This document shows, in pieces, positions 55,941 to 64,000 of a DNA stretch of 64,000 nt. The DNA lies in the NCBI GenBank assembly GCA_002077065.1, contig NAJO01000020.1, positions 744,001 through 808,000 of the forward strand. The letters are read 5' to 3'. The translations under genes were made by a program, and so were the position numbers. Positions within the stretch are counted from its first letter, which is position 1. Each line of letters starts with the position of its first letter. The DNA is from Cryoendolithus antarcticus. Lineage: Eukaryota; Ascomycota; Dothideomycetes; Cladosporiales; Cladosporiaceae. Under the pieces are notes generated by a model that was not told the DNA's origin, searched no databases, and was given only the letters and a program-made list of their open reading frames with translations.

Positions 55941-58480
55941 TCAAGATTTATAAGTCACGCTCCGCCCGCCACCCTCTCTCTGCTTCCCCGTCCTGCCCAA
56001 CCCCTTCGGCCCATCCAGACTCTTTGTCCAAGGGTTCGCCTTCTTTCGCGCCTTCTCCGCGGCTTTCATCTCGTCCCTACTTAACCTCGGAGGATTAAGA
56101 ATACTAGCCGCAGTCGTGTAATCGAAAGCCTCTTCCTCTTCGACAGCGGGAGGCGTGGCGTCGACGGTACTGGAGGCGGCGGCGCGCTTGGCTTCTTTGC
56201 GCGCTTTCTTGCGCTCGGCTTTGGCGCGTGCTACTTCGTCGGCATCTGGGGAGAGCGCTAGGGTGTTGGAGGTGGGGTCTAGGTCAGAGTGAGGGCGTTT
56301 CTTGGGCTTGGAGAGGGCGGAGAGGATGAATGTGTTTTCGCCATCTTCTTCCTCTGCTGGTGCGAGTCGAGGCGCTGGGGTAGCTGCCGGTGAAGGTGCG
56401 ATTGGTGTTTGCAAGGTGCTCGGATCTGCGAAGATCTCTGCTCTGAGTGGAGGGAGAGGTACATTGAGTTCGATGGCTGGCGTGGTGGTGATTTTGCGGG
56501 TTTGAGGGTCGGTGTTTGGCTTGGAGGCGCCCCAGAACATGCTTGTCACGCTTCTGAGAGGAAGTAGTGCGCTCGCGAGGATGCTGTTGCTGGTGTTCGA
56601 GATAGCAGGTACCTCCTTAGTGGGCAAGAAGTTGGCAACAACAGCGATGCCTTTTGCCACTTCATTGGAAGCGGCCTTTTCAAGAGCTTTCTTGTAGTGG
56701 TGCGGATCGATCTGCGCGAGCACTTCGAGGAGATCAGGTCCATCGGCACTAGCAGCTTTGGCCTCTGCAATCAGACTAACAATTTCATCCGCTCGGGATC
56801 TAATGGTCTGCGTTGCTGGTTGAGCGGCACTGAGCAGTTCCGCGCGATTTGTAGGGACCGCCCGAGGGAGCGTGAAGAGCATGTGATTTGGCATGATGTA
56901 GTGCACGCTGTCGTCTTGCTCTCGCGCGACATCATCACGCCACTTGTGCAAAGCGCGGAAGATCGCGAAGTCCTCTTTGTTCAAGGATGCCGGTGTCCGA
57001 GACACGAGCTTGTACCAGCCACCTGAGCCTTGACCGAAGTCAAAGTCGTACACCGGATGTTTGTAACGCTGCAACGCATAGTCCTTTGATCGCTCGCATA
57101 CGTCGTGTACCTTGTCTTTCTCGAAGTTGGGTGCATGGAAGTCCGATCGCTCAATCAGCTCATTCCGCATGTGGTCATATATGTAGAGCAGGTAGTGCGT
57201 ATCGCTCCGTGCGTAGTCCAACAATTCCTTCGATAGCGGCCTCATCCGCCAGTCTGCTGTTTGGTACTGCTTCTGCGCTTGCACACCCGTGAACCTTTGC
57301 AATAGGTATGCATAGCTTCCGCCGGGGTAGCCCAATGCACGCGATGCATGATGAGTGTCGAATAACCCTACGAGATACAAACCAAGATCTCGTTGAAGCC
57401 AGATGCTATCCATGTGCGCTCCATGCAAGACCTTCACTACTGATGGATCGGCGAACACCTCATTGAGGCACTGCAGCTTCCGTCGCCAAGGTTTCAGCGT
57501 GTCCACTATCCAGTCTCGATCGCGCGTGCTGATCTGCATGAGACTGACGATGCCAATGTACGATCGCTGATCGTGGTGCTCCAGATCGATTGCTATCAGC
57601 TTGACCTTCTTCAGCCCCTCCAACATCTCGTACAAAGCGTCCTCAGTGTCAACAAAAGTGGCCGTCGTCGATTCGAAGGGATGGTATAGAATTGGCTCGG
57701 CATACGTGTAGACCTCCGCAGGGTACCGATACTGCTCGATCTCGAGTTGGTAGGGATGGGGAAATCTGTGACCGAAGTCAGCTTCAATGTACTGAACACG
57801 ACGGCCTCGCTTGAGCTTGACGTGTTTATGGTCAAGCCCAAGCTCGGAATTCATAAGGAGATGAGCCACGTACTGTGACGCAGTCTCGTCGTCCGATGCG
57901 ACAGGTGCAGTGTCTAGGGGTACTGTAGCATGGGGCTTGTGCGAGAGCAATGGCTGGAACGGCGCACTCTCCCTATTCGTAGGTTCATGATCGAAGAGCA
58001 GTTGAGGCTTTTCAATGTCCTGCACCCTCACAGCTGCGCTCACTCGCGAGGGCCGTGCAGCTACTTTGCCAACCGGAGTCTTTATCCACAGGTTAGCTTC
58101 CCATTGCAACTTACCATAATCACATGACAAACCTGCTCCCTCGGACTCAACCTCTTCACCGCGCCCGTAAAGTCATCCAAGGCAGTATCGGCCCTCTCCA
58201 GCAAGCTGTCGACAACATCAACGACCTGGGCCCAATTGTTCTCGACATCGTCCATGTCGCGCAAGGTCGGACGTACGTGGTCCGCATGCGCCGTCGCAGA
58301 GCCCAGAAGACGATTCGTAAGACTGAGAAGACGGGCATTCTGGGCATTAAGCGCGGAGGCCAACGAAGCATCGATGGTGCGGTGGAAGGACAGGTCTTCG
58401 GCGGCGAGAGCGACGGCGCTGCGGGTGGTGTCGAGGAGGGCGGAGGTGAGGGTGGAGTGGAGGGTGGGGAAGTCGTCCAT
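55941..58480 (-). CDS. RRP6: Exosome 3'-5' exonuclease Rrp6
   Basis: Nuclear exosome catalytic subunit processing rRNA, snoRNA and degrading aberrant transcripts. Exons 58480-58133 and 58079-55941 (53-nt intron GTTTGT..TAAAG with a GCTAAC branch) give about 828 residues. The N-terminal PMC2NT domain (binds Rrp47) is at about 10-110. The DEDD-Y exonuclease follows: IAIDLEHH (D281, E283), HGAHMDSIWLQRD (D340) and DYARSDTHYLL (Y405, D409). An HRDC domain lies at about 475-560 (ALHKWRDDVAREQDDSVHYIMPN). The C-terminus is Lys-rich with nuclear-signal-like KAERKKARKEAKR and ends GGGRSVTYKS. All catalytic residues are present. It is divergent from MDM35. Confidence 0.95.
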
Positions 58481-58810
58481 GGTGGGTGTTACTAAGCTGA
58501 TGTGGAAAGGAGCATGTGCATCGAAGCACTATACTAATGGCGATGTGATCGCAATGCACATTTTCTGGCGATGGTGATGTCAAAGCTTCGGAGGCCAAAC
58601 TCTATTTGAGCCGCATGTCTCAGCCCTATCAGATCACCGAGATGGCCGACCTCGAGGCGCCAGCGACTCGAACATCGAACGTCAATACCTGGCTGGTCAC
58701 GGGAGCGGAGTAAGGATTCATTGGCAATTAAAGTTAGCCATACGCTGGCGGAACGCACAAAGTCAAGCATACTCGAAGCCAGTGTTCGGCACATCGATTT
58801 ACGCCACAGC
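58481..58810. other. Divergent promoter between RRP6 and MDM35
   Basis: 330 bp. No regulatory motif was confidently recognised. Confidence 0.4.
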
Positions 58811-59275
58811 ATGTCAGCATCCATCAGCTCAGACTGTAACGAAGTGAAAGAGTGAAGTGGCGCGCCTGGCATCTTGACGTAACGACGGACTAACAAGTAC
58901 TAGACGCTACGACTCCTGCTTCCTCAAATGGTACAGCGAAAGTTAGTCTGCCATATAACGGAAGGCCGTCGCCATATCTGATCGCATGTCCCAGAGTTCC
59001 TTCGAGGCACCGCCAAGGAAGATGAATGCGAGCCGCTGTTCAAGCAGTACAAGACCTGCATCACGGTGCGTCCTCCCATCCCAGTGTACGCTCTACAAGG
59101 CGTACAGCTGACATGTGATAGAAAGCGCTCAAAGACCGTGGCATCGATACCATGATCGAAGAAGCCCGCGCTGACAACAAGGAGAACGACATGGAGTTCA
59201 TGAAGGGCGCGAGATGTAAGACTCTATCGTGTTTCCGCTACTATACTTCGACGCACTGACATGGTCTCGACAGGA
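58811..59275 (+). CDS. MDM35: Mdm35/TRIAP1-type twin CX9C protein, five exons
   Basis: Mitochondrial intermembrane-space chaperone that partners Ups1/Ups2 in phosphatidic acid and phosphatidylserine transfer. Five tiny exons: 58811-58851, 58904-58941, 58995-59065, 59122-59215 and 59274-59275; introns are 52, 53, 56 and 58 nt. The protein is about 81 residues: MSASISSDCNEVKERYDSC, then FLKWYSEKFLRGT, DECEPLFKQYKTC, and ALKDRGIDTMIEEARADNKEND. Both CX9C pairs are exact (nine residues between cysteines in each). The predicted stop TGA is split by the last intron (T then GA). If that intron is retained, translation would run 15 codons further. No single open frame shows this gene; it appears only after splicing. 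Confidence 0.9.
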
Positions 59276-59671
59276 AATTGCCAGTTGCAAAGAAGACCAG
59301 AGCCTACTATGCAACCACTAGACGACTGAGCCGAGGCCGCGAGATCAACTCCACTCAACACCCACGCACAACCAGCCGCGCGCGCCACGACCACCGGACA
59401 GAGGCCGACGATGCTCTCTCAGCCGCTGGAACGGGCACTGGGAGGACCGTACGCTGTCATGCGCCAAAGATACCTGCGCTGCGACAGAGAGCTGACCGCA
59501 GCTACCGATGAGCACCGCGGATCCTGCAGCTAGCGATGGTAGCAGGCATAGCGCGGACAGTGTGTTCGATGAAGATCTCCACTCAGACAATCTGAAGGAC
59601 TGTATGAGGAGCAGGCCGCAATCTAGGTATCTCAGAATCTATTGAGTCTATAGCTGGCACAGCACCTCACA
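59276..59671. other. Intergenic between convergent genes
   Basis: 396 bp between MDM35 and the ribonuclease gene 3' end. A plus-strand open frame (59278-59511) follows the MDM35 last splice site but has no independent support. Confidence 0.4.
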
Positions 59672-61168
59672 TTACAAAGCCTGCCAGTCGATCTCAATCC
59701 CAACACTATGCCCAGTACCCGTATACACAGTCACCTGCGTACTTCCACTCGCAGTACTATCAGTTGAGAATCCACTGCCTTGATAAACCAACGCCTTCCC
59801 ACTAGCAGTGAACTGCGCCGCTGTGACGCCAGATCCGCAAGTGAACTTTCCACTCACGATTCCGCACGTTCCTTTCGAGGAACTCAGACTGAACGTGCTG
59901 CCTGAAGCGGTCGCGGTGAAGGTAGCGCATGTGCCGCTCGTGTACCATGTACCTGCCGAGATGAGGCAGCCTTTCTGAGTGCCAGAGGTGACGACATTGA
60001 GGTAGCCCTTCCCAGAGAAGGGCGTTCCAGGCGCCGCAGTAGAGGTAGGGCTCGAGGTCGACGCTCGTGTGGAGGTCGGAGTGGAAGACGTGCCCTTGGG
60101 GAGGTACTTGATCCCTGTAGCAGGGCACGTGGACTTTGTGAGAGAGTCGGCTGCTTGAAAAGTGCCAGATTGTACAGAGCCCATTGTGTTGAAAAAGTAC
60201 CACAGTTCGTTCAATGCGCCACTACTGCAGCCAAGGTAGACGCTGTGCCCACCATGTGCCTGTGTCAAGGCGCTCTGGATCTGCGCGCTCGTGTACGTCG
60301 TAGTCGAGCTCGGGGTAATACCAGCCGCTGCCAGCCAGTCATAGCTCGGCAACGACTTGAACAGAGAAACGGTGCGTTCGAAGAAGTCAACAGCCTCTTC
60401 CGTCGGCTGGTAATTCGTGTAGCAATCTGGATCAAGGGTAGAGATGCAAGTGCCGTGCTTAGCCCATTCGTGCTCCCAAAATGACTCATCGTTACCCTGG
60501 TAGTCTTTCCAGTACGTTTGCATGTAGGAGAGTGTGTCTGGACTGGCAGCCTTCAGAATCGCGGTGATGTTGGTGTAGGCGCGGGTGTCGTCGCAGTTGG
60601 CCTCATACGTGCCATCGCAGTTGTCGGGCCTGTGGCAAGTGTCAGCGGCTTATCTCTCTCCGCTTCTTCGAACCCTTGGGCGCTGTCATTTGCCGGTGTT
60701 TGCAGTGAAGGGCTGTATGGCTGTATCCGTGATAGACTCAAATTCAGAGTGAACAGCATCACGATGAGTCTGCTGTCTCGTGCCGATATCGAGCGACAAC
60801 CGGACTATCGCAGGTGCGCACACAGTAGCACAGGGGCCCGGAGACCGGGAATGAGGTAAAGGTGATGTTGCCGTAAAGGGAGATAGTGCCACTTACCAGA
60901 GCCCATGAACCGTCCATGAATTGCTAGGTCCAGTCGGTGGCGACGAATCCCAGAATTGCGTCTGCAGGAGAGAGCCGCCAGGTGCATTGAAGCAGCAGAG
61001 GTTCGTCTGGACAGTGGTATTGTGACATGATAGTTGCGGATTATTGCATGTCGCTGATGCTCGCGTCGAAAGCTGGCTCAGCCGATTTGGACTCGTGCCA
61101 GCTAATACTGACTGGCCTAGCCCAAAGGCTGAGAGAGCGAAAGACGAGAGGGATCGAACAGAAGGCAT
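59672..61168 (-). CDS. Secreted ribonuclease T2
   Basis: Secreted or vacuolar acid endoribonuclease. Exons 61168-60897 and 60629-59672 flank a 267-nt intron (GTAAGT..CCACAG) and encode about 409 residues. ATG at 61168 gives a signal peptide (MPSVRSLSSFALSAFGLGQSVLA). The active-site segment CAS I, WTVHGLWPDNCD, is restored only by the splice. CAS II is FWEHEWAKHGTC (His, Glu, Lys, His). A Ser/Thr-rich linker (about 255-285) leads to a C-terminal beta domain (GKGYLNVVTSGTQKGCLISAGTWY) found in fungal RNase T2 of the RNY1 type. Active-site residues are present. It is head-to-head with the enoyl-CoA hydratase gene. Confidence 0.94.
60630..60896 (-). other. Unusually long intron (267 nt) carrying a dispersed-repeat copy
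   Basis: Donor GTAAGT at 60896 and acceptor CCACAG at 60630 restore the invariant HGLWPDN motif, so the splice is secure. The intron is about five times the usual size here and contains the repeat copy at 60775-60835. Confidence 0.85.
60775..60835 (+). repeat. Dispersed repeat, copy 5 (inside a long intron)
   Basis: TCTCGTGCCGATATCGAGC, then ACTATCGCAG at a 29-bp offset from the start, then CAGTAGCACA. It is the clearest partner of the 33.25 kb copy (about 44 of 60 positions) and shares TCTCGTG plus ACTATCGCAG with the 18.6 kb copy. It is antisense to the host ribonuclease gene. Confidence 0.55.
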
Positions 61169-61716
61169 TTTGTCGGCGATGGCAGTGCTGGCTCCCTCGG
61201 CGTGCTGGGAGACCGCGCCATTATATGCTCCTCGCAACCACGCCATACTTCTGCTCTGCCTGCCTTTCCGGGCAGCGCTCCGTACACAATGCCAGGCTAA
61301 TGCAAGTCACCGTTGCTTTGCTTCGGCGTCACTAGCAGGTTCCTAGGTAGCACGCCGATGTCCTATGCCAAGGTTATGCAACAATGTCATGAACATGAGG
61401 CATGCTGTCAGCCAGTCAAGCTCCTCTGACGCGAATGTCTGGCATACTGTCTCAGGTTCTAGCAAGGGCGTGCGCGGAGCTTGTCGTCTAGTTGGCTGTC
61501 GGTCCCGAACTGGTGATCTGCATTAGCTTTCAGGTACGGGCGATCTCACAACGACATCAGCCAACAAAAGTGCTGTGGTGGCGTTTACAGGGCTTCTCCG
61601 GACGGGCGCTTCGGTCGGAGACGAGCCTAAATCTGTGCTAGTGGGAGCCGAGGTGCAGGTGAGCTGCTGCAATCTCGAGGCTCGTAGACAATGGAGTTGA
61701 GGTTGGTATTGCAAAG
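61169..61716. other. Intergenic divergent promoter region
   Basis: 548 bp between the ribonuclease T2 (minus) and enoyl-CoA hydratase (plus) genes. No supported feature. Confidence 0.4.
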
Positions 61717-62685
61717 ATGCTCTCGAGGCTCAGCCGTTATGGCGTGCGACGACAATGGCTGACGGCCGCGACTGAGATCACTCAACGACGAAGCTATGCG
61801 ACACAGCTCGGTAGCGCGATCAAGATCTCGTCCATCCCAGCCCCGCAGACTGGAAACATTGTTGTGTTGTCCTTGAACAGATTGAGATCTCGGAATGCCA
61901 TATCGACGCAATTGCTGTCCGAGTTGAACGATGTGGTCGAGAACCTACACTCCGAGGGCACCAAGTCCGCGACCCGCGCCTTGATCCTCGCCAGTGAGAG
62001 CGATGATGCTTTCTGTGCTGGAGCGGACTTGAAGGAACGCCGGACCATGTCGACAGACGAGTGAGTCGCTTATCGAGAATCCGTACCGTATGCAAGCCTC
62101 TGATAATCTCGCAGAGTTCAGACCTTCCTCACCAACCTCCGCCACACCTTCACCCGTCTCTCCACCCTCCCAATACCCACAATCAGCGCCGTAGGCAGCA
62201 CAGCCTTCGGAGGCGGCCTCGAGCTAGCTCTCACCACAACCCTCCGAGTCTTCGCCTCCAATGCTCAAGTAGCCCTACCCGAGACTCGACTCGCCATCAT
62301 CCCGGGTGCAGGCGGAACATACCGCTTGCCTGCCCTGATAGGCGCAGCTCGCGCCCGAGACCTCATTCTCACTGGCCGCCGGATCTCTGGCCCAGAAGCG
62401 TACTTCTTCGGGCTCTGCGATCGGCTCGTGGACGTTACGGCAGAGGAAGCGAAGGCACCCGGTGTTGCGAGGGGAAAGGTGCTGGAGGCCGCTGTCGCTG
62501 TTGCGACGGAGATATGCGAGGGCGGGCCAATTGCTATCACAGCTGCATTGCAGGCTGTCAATGGGTGGCAGGCGGGAGAGAAGAGTGAGAATGAGGCTTA
62601 TAAGCATGTGTTACCGACGGAAGATCGGATGGAAGCGCTACGGGCGTTCGGAGAGAAGAGGAAGCCTGTGTTCAAGGGAAGGTGA
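61717..62685 (+). CDS. Mitochondrial enoyl-CoA hydratase/isomerase (methylglutaconyl-CoA hydratase-like)
   Basis: Crotonase-fold enzyme, probably in mitochondrial leucine or fatty-acid degradation. Exons 61717-62060 and 62115-62685 (54-nt intron GTGAGT..CTCGCAG) encode 304 residues. The N-terminus (MLSRLSRYGVRRQWLTAATEITQRRSYAT) looks like a mitochondrial presequence. Crotonase motifs are NRLRSRNAIS, AFCAGADLKER (oxyanion hole), GSTAFGGGLELALTTTLRV (second oxyanion Gly), LPETRLAIIPGAGGTYRLP (Glu as catalytic acid/base) and the trailing AKAPGVAR-type C-terminal helices. The AUH-like order KERRTMS after GADL favours 3-methylglutaconyl-CoA hydratase, but general enoyl-CoA hydratase is possible. 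Confidence 0.9.
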
Positions 62686-63027
62686 GGATGAGGTGAGAGG
62701 AGACTGTACGCATATACTGTAGAGACATACACACATGTAGCAGCACTCTTTCAGGCTCCAGGGTTCTACCTTCTAAGTATAGTGCAGGCTGCTTGTCTCT
62801 GCATTTACAACCAAACCACGAAATATCAGGAGAACTGGCAGCCTCAGCACTGCCGCTACTGCTGGCTGCCATAGCTGACACCTTTCCGTCAGCAGCTGCC
62901 GAACAGAACCCAGCTTTTGACCCTTCCAGCCACAGCCTCGACCCCCCCCCTTCGGGCACCCGATTGACAGGTGTCTACTGCTGCCCACCAAGATCTATAA
63001 AGACCATGGTCTTCACACCTCCTAGTC
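62686..63027. other. Intergenic between convergent genes
   Basis: 342 bp, including a short C-run near 62943. No gene or site recognised. Confidence 0.4.
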
Positions 63028-63704
63028 CTACTCACTGTCTGACTCGGCGCCTCCCGCCAGAGCCCTCTCGACCTCCTGCCCCGTAGCGATCAGATCCTTG
63101 ATGGCTTCCAGCAAAGACTTCCCGCCCACCACTCTGTCCGCAGCCTGCGCTGGCGATTCCATATCGTGACGGCCGCAGTAGGCGAGCAAATTTGTATAGC
63201 CTAACGAAGCCAAGATCTCAGCCCTACTGGCACAGGTGATAGCCTGTAGCCAAGCGTCGAAGCCGGAGGCCGCAGAGGCATCGTCGGCGGGTCTGCCGAG
63301 GGCGAGAGAGAGATTCTACGGACTTGTCAGACAGTGTGTGTTGCTTGTTGAGTACTCTTAGTCCGTACACGGATGGCGTCGGGATTGTCTGCGACTTTCT
63401 GAGCGAGGACGAGTGTCGCCACGATCTCATTGTAGTTGGCATGGAGCTGGCCCTCGAGTTGTTGGACGCGGGCCTCGAGAGCTGCATCTTCATCGCTGCC
63501 CTTAGCAGCGGTCTCAATGTACTGGAAGATGTTTGCGTCGTCGGTGTCGATGACTGGAGGAAAAATATCGGTGGGGTTGTCTTGCGTAGCGCTGTCATCA
63601 ACACCGCGAAAGACGACCGCAGACCCAGCGGCATCGTTTGCGTGGCGACGGAGAGGTAGCTGGCGAACAAAGGCACCCGAACCGTTGGTGTAAGCATCAG
63701 ACAT
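63028..63704 (-). CDS. Conserved fungal hypothetical with a coiled-coil segment
   Basis: Exons 63704-63369 and 63315-63028 (53-nt intron GTACGG..CCGTAG) give about 207 residues. ATG at 63704 starts MSDAYTNGSGAFVRQLPLRRH. A helical/coiled-coil segment (DEDAALEARVQQLEGQLHANYNEIV in two halves) is followed by ATLVLAQKVADNPDAIR. The second exon encodes NLSLALGRPADD, FDAWLQAITCASRAEILASLGYTNLLAYCG and a charged tail. No signal peptide, membrane segment or catalytic motif is visible. I do not recognise the family. Confidence 0.75.
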
Positions 63705-64000
63705 CTTCTGCTTGCTCGTGTAGTTAAGGATTCGAGGCACACGGTATAGTCTTTCGGTTTGATCTTGGAAGAGATGGGAGCACGGCAAAGAGTGGTTGTA
63801 AGGGCGAAGAAGTGAATGAAGGGATGGAGCTGACCTTATATGCTACGAGGGGTGCGGCATGTGTTGGCACGAGGTATTCGGGTCGATATTGCTTGACATG
63901 TGGTGACATGTGCGTCCAGTAGCCTACGAGCCATAACTACGATATCGGGAGACTGTCACGTGCTCGACCACATGGAATCGTCAGAGCCATTAGAATACTG
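63705..64000. other. Window end, upstream region of the last gene
   Basis: About 300 bp that should contain the promoter of the 63.7 kb gene. Nothing else is supported. Confidence 0.4.

Noticed and set aside
1..64000. Secondary-metabolite cluster, intact transposon or viral remnant
   Set aside because: No polyketide synthase, NRPS, terpene cyclase, transposase, reverse transcriptase or capsid-like domain was recognised in any frame.

Overview
This is a stretch of nuclear chromosome from a filamentous ascomycete, probably a Dothideomycete (Capnodiales/Mycosphaerellales-like). The evidence is many short spliceosomal introns (mostly 47-71 nt, GT..AG, some with CTAAC-type branch sites), gene density near one per 2.5 kb on both strands, and fungal-specific families: DUF3824-like protein, GPI-anchored Ser/Thr-rich wall proteins, Zn2Cys6 regulator, Mediator 16, Mdm1 and Mdm35. 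The lineage is inferred from resemblance, not from a search. No secondary-metabolite cluster, intact transposon, rRNA, tRNA or CRISPR was recognised.

Layout. 1-8 kb: dipeptidyl peptidase III (cut by the window edge), a small GPI-type protein, a DHCR24-like FAD oxidoreductase converging on inositol-3-phosphate synthase. 8.8-20.3 kb: DUF3824-like RS-rich protein, kynurenine formamidase, a small membrane protein, the ER-vacuole tether Mdm1, and a large fungal membrane protein interrupted by an in-frame TGA. 21.5-29.3 kb: secreted GH30 hydrolase, a family X DNA polymerase gene carrying nonsense codons, the GINS subunit Psf1, and an Hst3/Hst4-type sirtuin. 30-43.7 kb: Mediator 16, a small GPI protein, a tartrate/D-malate dehydrogenase with a divergent Zn2Cys6 regulator, a CsbD-like stress protein, a large coiled-coil protein and an aldo-keto reductase. 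44-64 kb: a long repetitive wall protein gene with breaks, a mitochondrial PPR-like protein, an unknown protein with a prion-like tail, exosome nuclease Rrp6, Mdm35 (five small exons), secreted ribonuclease T2, an enoyl-CoA hydratase and a small conserved hypothetical.

Most genes are housekeeping. Themes that recur are chromatin, replication and transcription (sirtuin, Psf1, Pol X, MED16, Rrp6), mitochondrial/ER lipid traffic (Mdm1, Mdm35, INO1) and the cell surface (three GPI-type proteins, GH30, RNase T2). Splice junctions were reconstructed by eye from reading-frame continuity and family conservation.

The most unusual observations are a degenerate dispersed repeat (at least five copies, three of them inside unusually long introns) that no gene explains, and several genes interrupted by stops or frame changes (Pol X, the membrane protein at 18-20 kb, the wall protein at 44-48 kb). 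These could be real decay or sequence error.
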